DNA from: Dichotomicrobium thermohalophilum
Lineage (GTDB): Bacteria; Pseudomonadota; Alphaproteobacteria; Rhizobiales; Rhodomicrobiaceae
NCBI RefSeq assembly: GCF_003550175.1
Contig: NZ_QXDF01000001.1
Coordinates: 2,086,850-2,150,849 of the forward strand
Length of the DNA: 64,000 nt
Direction of reading: 5' to 3'
Shown piece by piece: positions 59,830 to 64,000 of the stretch. A program made the position numbers and the translations under genes. The notes under the pieces were generated by a model that ran no database searches, was not told the origin of the DNA, and saw nothing but the letters and a program-made list of their open reading frames with translations. Each line of letters opens with the position of its first letter. The stretch's first letter is position 1.

Positions 59830-59938
59830 GACCTGCGCTTGGTTTTCTTGCGTTCATGGCCCCGATGTAGCTGTTGCGCCGCGCAATGTCATGGGGGCTG
59901 CGCCGGTGACGCCCGCAGGCGACCGGCACGAGGCATTT

Positions 59939-60358
59939 TTACTCCACAACCGTGATCGTGATGCGATCCGACGTGACCGGCGGCTCATGTGGCACGTGAT
60001 TCTTGTCGCCGAGGATCATCTGAAGCGTGTGCTCGCCCGGTTCCAGCTCCACTGTTGTCTCCGTCTGGCCGCCGCCGAAATGAATGTGGTTTTCATCCGC
60101 CGGGATACCCTCATTCATCGGCGGCAGCGGTGCATCGACGATCAAATGATGATGCCCTGTGCCTTCCTTATCCACGCCGGCGGGCGCGACGCCCATACCC
60201 TTGAGCCCAAAAACGACCGTGACGGGGCTTTTCACCTGCGCCCCGTCCTCCGGCTCAACGATGTAGACCTCGGCGCCTTCCGGCGCGGGCGTACGCTCCA
60301 GCGCGCTGGCGGCGTTACCAAACACCAGCCCGAGGGCGAAAATCACCGCGTATTTCAT
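59939..60358 (-). CDS. DUF4399 exported protein
   Basis: 139 residues from ATG 60358. Signal peptide to about residue 19 (NAASA-LER). DUF4399 signature: VYIVEPEDGAQVKSPVTVVFGL, TGHHHLIVD, ENHIHFGGGQTE, LEPGEHTLQ. The ordered His pairs suggest a metal (perhaps Cu) site; family function unknown. Confidence 0.85.
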   Translation of the reverse strand: MKYAVIFALGLVFGNAASALERTPAPEGAEVYIVEPEDGAQVKSPVTVVFGLKGMGVAPAGVDKEGTGHHHLIVDAPLPPMNEGIPADENHIHFGGGQTETTVELEPGEHTLQMILGDKNHVPHEPPVTSDRITITVVE

Positions 60359-60537
60359 GGCGTTTCCTCCAGTTGCCGATCGGCGCTTGACCGACGGCTG
60401 ATGAAAGGCGAGCCGCACGGATTTTTCCGCTTTGTTGAATGTCACTCGCCCGATTGGAGGAAGTCTACACGAAAATACAGGAGAATGCGCGCACTTCGTG
60501 CGTCACGCCCCGTCCCGACATGCCATCGAATGACGCA

Positions 60538-61107
60538 TTACGTCTTGGACGGCTCGCCGTCCTCCGGCCCGGTGTTAGCCGTCTCGGTCTCTTCGGCGTC
60601 GAGGGGCTGGTCTTCGCTATGCTCGAGTGCCGGCGTTTCCCCCGAGGCCGGCTCCTGCGCGGGCGCGTCTTCGGTCTCCGCGACCTGCGCCTCTTCGACC
60701 TCATCTTCCTCGGTCCTGTACCCCTTGCCCGGCTTGTAGGCCGAGGCGAGATTCTCGACGACCAGCGCGGCGTCCGTGAAATCCTCGTCGTAGTCGTTGA
60801 GCCCGTCGACGTTGGCGAGGATCGGGTCGGAGCGCCAAAGCGCGCGCAACGCCCGCCGCCGCACGATCTCCGGCACGTCCTTTTCCATGAACTGCGTGTA
60901 GTCAGAGTTGTAGTCCAGCGCGTCGAAATCGAATTCGGCATAGGCCGACTCATCGACAGGCGCGTCCTCGGCGGGCGGCTCCGCAGCGGCGCTCTCCGCC
61001 GGCGCCGCGGGCTGCTCCAGATCCGTCTCCGGCTGTTCCAGCCCCTCGCGTGCGGCCTGCTTGCGCCGCGACCACCGCGACAGAAAATCCTTTTCGTCCG
61101 TCGTCAT
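60538..61107 (-). CDS. DUF3306 protein
   Basis: 189 residues. N-terminal FLSRWSRRKQAARE and central DYTQFMEKDVPEIVRRRALRALWRSDPILANVDGLNDYDEDF are the DUF3306 hallmarks; both ends are acidic and disordered. The gene is normally found beside formate dehydrogenase. ATGA overlap with the DUF3305 gene. Confidence 0.87.
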   Translation of the reverse strand: MTTDEKDFLSRWSRRKQAAREGLEQPETDLEQPAAPAESAAAEPPAEDAPVDESAYAEFDFDALDYNSDYTQFMEKDVPEIVRRRALRALWRSDPILANVDGLNDYDEDFTDAALVVENLASAYKPGKGYRTEEDEVEEAQVAETEDAPAQEPASGETPALEHSEDQPLDAEETETANTGPEDGEPSKT

Positions 61108-61667
61108 TGTTCTCGACCGTTGCCTTTCATCCGCTGGCGCGTGACGAAGATCGGCTCCTTGCCGAACTTCTCCTCGGTAAGGTCAACCTCGTCGCGCTTG
61201 CGCTTGCGGAACTTTTCCTCGACGTGATGCTCGGCGATGAATGCCTCGATCATTTCCATCAAAGGCGCCGGCATCGACACGCGCTCGACCGTCTCCTCGC
61301 TGCTGTCCATGTAGTCCTGCGCCTCGAAAGGCGAGGCCGTCACGAGATGCACTTCCATCGGCGCGTCCTCGCTCTCGCTCTCGCGCAAAACAATATACAG
61401 CGCCGGCTCGCGGCTTTCGATGTTTGCAATATACGCCTCGGTCTCCTTGCGGAACAGTTCAAGCTGCGCGCGGGTCGTCAGGTATTGGGTGAAGCCCTCG
61501 CCCTGCGCCAGTTCGCGCCATTCCGGCCCCGGCGGGATGTCGAGCATGACGCCGCTGGCGCGCCACACGGGGTCGGCCCAGGCGTTGGTCGGCTGCTTGC
61601 AGGTCAGGATCACGCCGATCGGGATGGCGAGCGATGTCTCCGAGGGACCCGGCGTTGGGGCGTTCAT
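61104..61667 (-). CDS. DUF3305 protein
   Basis: 187 residues from ATG 61667; the in-frame upstream codons are not conserved. Motifs PIGVILTCKQPTNAWADPVWRASGVM and the basic C-terminal FRKRKRDEVD segment are typical of DUF3305. First gene of the two-gene accessory unit, divergent from the ferredoxin; role in formate dehydrogenase maturation is inferred from context in other genomes. Confidence 0.87.
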   Translation of the reverse strand: MNAPTPGPSETSLAIPIGVILTCKQPTNAWADPVWRASGVMLDIPPGPEWRELAQGEGFTQYLTTRAQLELFRKETEAYIANIESREPALYIVLRESESEDAPMEVHLVTASPFEAQDYMDSSEETVERVSMPAPLMEMIEAFIAEHHVEEKFRKRKRDEVDLTEEKFGKEPIFVTRQRMKGNGREQ

Positions 61668-61815
61668 TCGCGTCACCCTTGTCTTATTGGCATAAGAGGG
61701 CGGGCCCGGACGCACCGCGCTTCCCTCTGCTAGCTGACTTGTTTAAATTAGAATAATAACACATTGTAGCCCCCGCGGCGAACCCATGAACTCCAAGGAG
61801 CGGAAAACGCCCGAT

Positions 61816-63846
61816 ATGAGCGATAACCTGAAAGGCCGCCGTCTTCTGGTCTGCAACTGCGAGAAGACCATGGACCTCGACGGCGGCAAGCTGAGCGAAG
61901 CGCTCGGCCTGTCCGATTCCCTGAACGTCAACACACAGCTATGCCGCCGCCAGCTTGACAATTACCGCGCCGCCGTGCAGAGCGGCGAGCCTGTCATGGT
62001 CGCGTGCACGCAGGAAGCGCCACTGTTCGGCGAGGTCGCCGAGGAGATGGGCGCGGCCGAACCGGCTTATGTGAACATCCGCGAGCAGGCAGGCTGGAGC
62101 GAGGCCGGGGCGAGCGCGCTGCCGAAGATGGCCGCGCTGATCACTGAAGCCGCTTATCAGCCAAACCCGACCGGCCTGACCACGCTCAAATCCGAAGGTG
62201 TGTGCCTGGTCTACGGTGCGGGCCAGCAGGCCCTCGACGTCGCGCGCCAGCTTTCCAGCCGGCTGAGCGTCACGCTGGTGCTCAAGGATGCGAGCGATGC
62301 GATCCCGCCGGCACAGGTCGACGTGCCGATCTATCGCGGCACCATCGCAGGCACCACTGGCACGCTTGGCGGTTTTGAAGTCACCTTCAACGGCCATGCG
62401 CCGATGAAGCCATCCTCGCGCGATGAATTCGCCTTCGAGGCTCCTCAGGACAATGTTCGCTCGGAATGCGACCTGATCCTTGATGTGTCCGGCGACACAC
62501 CGCTGTTCACCCCGGGCCAGCGCCGCGACGGCTATTTCCGGGCCGACCCGAACCAGCCGGGCGCCGTGGCGCGCGCGATGTTCGAGATCACCGACATGGT
62601 CGGCGAGTTCGAGAAGCCGATCTATGTCAGCTACAACGCCGACATCTGCGCCCACAGCCGCAGCGGCAAGGTCGGATGCACCAATTGCCTCGATGTCTGC
62701 CCGACCGGGGCGATCACGCCAGATGGCGATCACGTGTCCATCGACCCGGCCATCTGCGGCGGCTGCGGCCAGTGCAACGCCGTATGCCCGACCGGTGCGG
62801 CGAGCTATGCCTACCCGCACCGCGAGGACCTGATCGGCCGCGCGCAGACCCTGCTCAAGGCGTATGCCAGCGCGGGCGGGCGCGATCCCGTTGTCCTCGT
62901 GCATGACGCTACCGACGGGCGCGAGCTGGTCTCGGCGATGTCGCGGTTCGGGCGCGGTCTGCCCGCCAATGTGCTGCCCTTCGCGCTGCATTCGGTGGCG
63001 ATGCTCGGGCACGACCTCATCTGCGCGATGGTCGCCTCGGGGGCGGGGCGTGTGGTCGTGCTCGCCTCGCCCAAGCAGGCCGAGGAGCTGGAGGCGCTGC
63101 ACGCGCAGGCGGAACTGGCGCAGACCTTCATGCGCGAGCTGGGCTATGGCGAGGATGCGCGCGTCGAGGTGCTGGTCGAGGCTGACCCGGATGCCGTCGA
63201 GAGCACGCTGCACGACACGCCGGCGCCCACTCCGGTGACCGCGCAGCCGTTCCTGCCGATCGGCTCGAAGCGCGACATTGCCCGGCTGGCCATCAGCAAG
63301 CTGCGCGAAGGCGCCGGCAGCGACGCCGAGCTGATCGCCCTGCCGGAGAGTGCACCCTATGGCCGCGTCAATGTCGACACCGATGCCTGCACGCTCTGTC
63401 TGGCCTGCGTGAGCGCCTGTCCGGCCAGCGCGTTGCTCGACGGGGAGGACACGCTGCAGCTGCGCTTCATCGAACAGAACTGTGTGCAGTGCGGCATCTG
63501 CAAGAGCACCTGCCCGGAAAGCGCGATCACGCTGGAGCCGCGCTACAACTTCCGACAGGAGGCGGCGAACCCGATCGTACTGAACGAGGATGAGCCCTTC
63601 GCCTGCGTGCGCTGCGGCAAGCCGTTCGGCTCGAAAAAGGCGATCGACGGCATCATCGCCAAGCTCGAAGGCAAGCACTGGATGTTCGAGTCGAACAAGC
63701 AGACCGAACTGCTGAAGATGTGCGACAACTGCCGCATCGTGGCGATGGCCGAAAGCAGCAACGACCCGTTCAAGATGGGCGAGGTGCCGCGCACCCGCAC
63801 GACCGAGGACTACATCATGGAGCGGGACGACAGCGACAAGGATTGA
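61816..63846 (+). CDS. Multi-cluster 4Fe-4S ferredoxin-type protein of formate dehydrogenase loci
   Basis: 676 residues from ATG 61816 (usual family start KGRRLLVCNCEKTM; ATG 61786 would add ten residues). Four [4Fe-4S] motifs: CTNCLDVCP preceded by a Cys, CGGCGQCNAVCP, CTLCLACVSACP and CVQCGICKSTCP, plus C-terminal CVRC and CDNC pairs. A Rossmann-like stretch (GVCLVYGAGQQAL) lies near 140. It probably links a formate or molybdenum enzyme to the electron pool. Ends 154 bp before the window edge. Confidence 0.86.
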   Translation: MSDNLKGRRLLVCNCEKTMDLDGGKLSEALGLSDSLNVNTQLCRRQLDNYRAAVQSGEPVMVACTQEAPLFGEVAEEMGAAEPAYVNIREQAGWSEAGASALPKMAALITEAAYQPNPTGLTTLKSEGVCLVYGAGQQALDVARQLSSRLSVTLVLKDASDAIPPAQVDVPIYRGTIAGTTGTLGGFEVTFNGHAPMKPSSRDEFAFEAPQDNVRSECDLILDVSGDTPLFTPGQRRDGYFRADPNQPGAVARAMFEITDMVGEFEKPIYVSYNADICAHSRSGKVGCTNCLDVCPTGAITPDGDHVSIDPAICGGCGQCNAVCPTGAASYAYPHREDLIGRAQTLLKAYASAGGRDPVVLVHDATDGRELVSAMSRFGRGLPANVLPFALHSVAMLGHDLICAMVASGAGRVVVLASPKQAEELEALHAQAELAQTFMRELGYGEDARVEVLVEADPDAVESTLHDTPAPTPVTAQPFLPIGSKRDIARLAISKLREGAGSDAELIALPESAPYGRVNVDTDACTLCLACVSACPASALLDGEDTLQLRFIEQNCVQCGICKSTCPESAITLEPRYNFRQEAANPIVLNEDEPFACVRCGKPFGSKKAIDGIIAKLEGKHWMFESNKQTELLKMCDNCRIVAMAESSNDPFKMGEVPRTRTTEDYIMERDDSDKD

Positions 63847-63922
63847 CGCGTCGCACCATGACCGTCATTGCGAAGCCCGAAGGGCTGAAGCAATTGTGTG
63901 TTCGCGATGGTGTATGAGGGTT

Positions 63923-63988
63923 GTGTGGGTGGGCAACCGTAAGCAATCGGATCGTGCGATCGTCTGGATCGAGGTCTCCCACCCACAC
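63923..63988. repeat. Inverted repeat GTGTGGGTGGG / CCCACCCACAC near window end
   Basis: Perfect 11-bp arms at 63923-63933 and 63978-63988 enclosing 44 bp, following a CCGTCATTGCGAAGCCCGAA stretch at 63861-63880. This looks like a dispersed intergenic palindrome or stem after the ferredoxin gene; no T-tract seen before the window ends. Confidence 0.5.
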
Positions 63989-64000
63989 CGTTCCTGACCG

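Noticed and set aside
61939..63678. 579-residue minus-strand frame over the ferredoxin gene
   Set aside because: Antisense shadow; the plus strand has four intact [4Fe-4S] motifs.

Overview
The window is GC-rich, densely coded chromosomal DNA from an alphaproteobacterium. Markers for this are a near-canonical SciP (the DUF1153 cell-cycle regulator that partners CtrA), a PmtA-type phospholipid N-methyltransferase, a B12-dependent ribonucleotide reductase with the alphaproteobacterial zinc tail, DUF1127 and DUF1289 proteins, a Fur/Mur-like box before a Sit-type manganese transporter, and an S-adenosylhomocysteine riboswitch. I cannot name the genus. Compatible-solute, hydroxyproline and betaine genes suggest a saline or marine habitat. 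No CRISPR array, prophage or insertion sequence was seen.

Layout. 0-4.2 kb (minus): a hydroxyproline / hydroxyproline-betaine catabolic operon (DapA-like deaminase, FAD D-amino-acid oxidoreductase, two-cysteine 4-hydroxyproline 2-epimerase, HpbD-like enolase-superfamily enzyme cut by the window edge). 4.5-8.2 kb (plus): a sulfur operon with a YeeE/TsuA-type transporter, a membrane-anchored 164-residue protein carrying 14 PCGL repeats, an uncharacterised histidine-rich protein and an exported rhodanese. 8.3-15.2 kb: a four-gene OpuC/OsmF-type quaternary-amine ABC transporter and a LysR gene on the minus strand, divergent from a BesD/HalD-type 2-oxoglutarate oxygenase and a DddP-like M24 metalloenzyme. 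15.2-18.6 kb: AI-2E-type permease, atypical SDR, EamA transporter, GNAT. 18.7-25.1 kb (plus): a sulfide/persulfide block (Crp/Fnr regulator, DUF2892, PmpA/PmpB-like half-transporters, persulfide dioxygenase-like hydrolase, DUF442-SQR fusion, SulP). 25.2-29.2 kb: Sit-type Mn transporter behind a palindromic Fur-family box. 29.3-36.6 kb: assorted genes, including an exported EF-hand protein, an exported MsrB, a betaine-homocysteine methyltransferase under an SAH riboswitch, a His-tailed MFS transporter, a racemase and small proteins. 36.8-44.4 kb: tRNA-Met, pmtA-like gene, glycosyltransferases, mnmA, sciP, nrdJ. 44.4-49.6 kb (minus): TRAP transporter with an amidase. 49.9-57.8 kb: ScsB-type thiol reductase, DUF1127/LysR pair, Lrp, ornithine decarboxylase plus ureohydrolase, L,D-transpeptidase. 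58-64 kb: ABC-F ATPase, DUF4399, then DUF3306/DUF3305 divergent from a multi-cluster ferredoxin, an assemblage typical of formate dehydrogenase loci.

Two themes recur. The first is sulfur handling: two YeeE-family import systems, rhodanese, SQR, persulfide dioxygenase, a sulfate/anion permease, ScsB and MsrB. The second is turnover of methylated or zwitterionic osmolytes: hydroxyproline betaine, an OpuC-type importer with a DddP-like enzyme, and BHMT. The best candidates for undescribed biology are the PCGL-repeat sulfur operon at 4.5-8.2 kb and the oxygenase/DddP-like pair at 13.0-15.2 kb. The gene calls rest on reading motifs and remembered family features; no database search was run.
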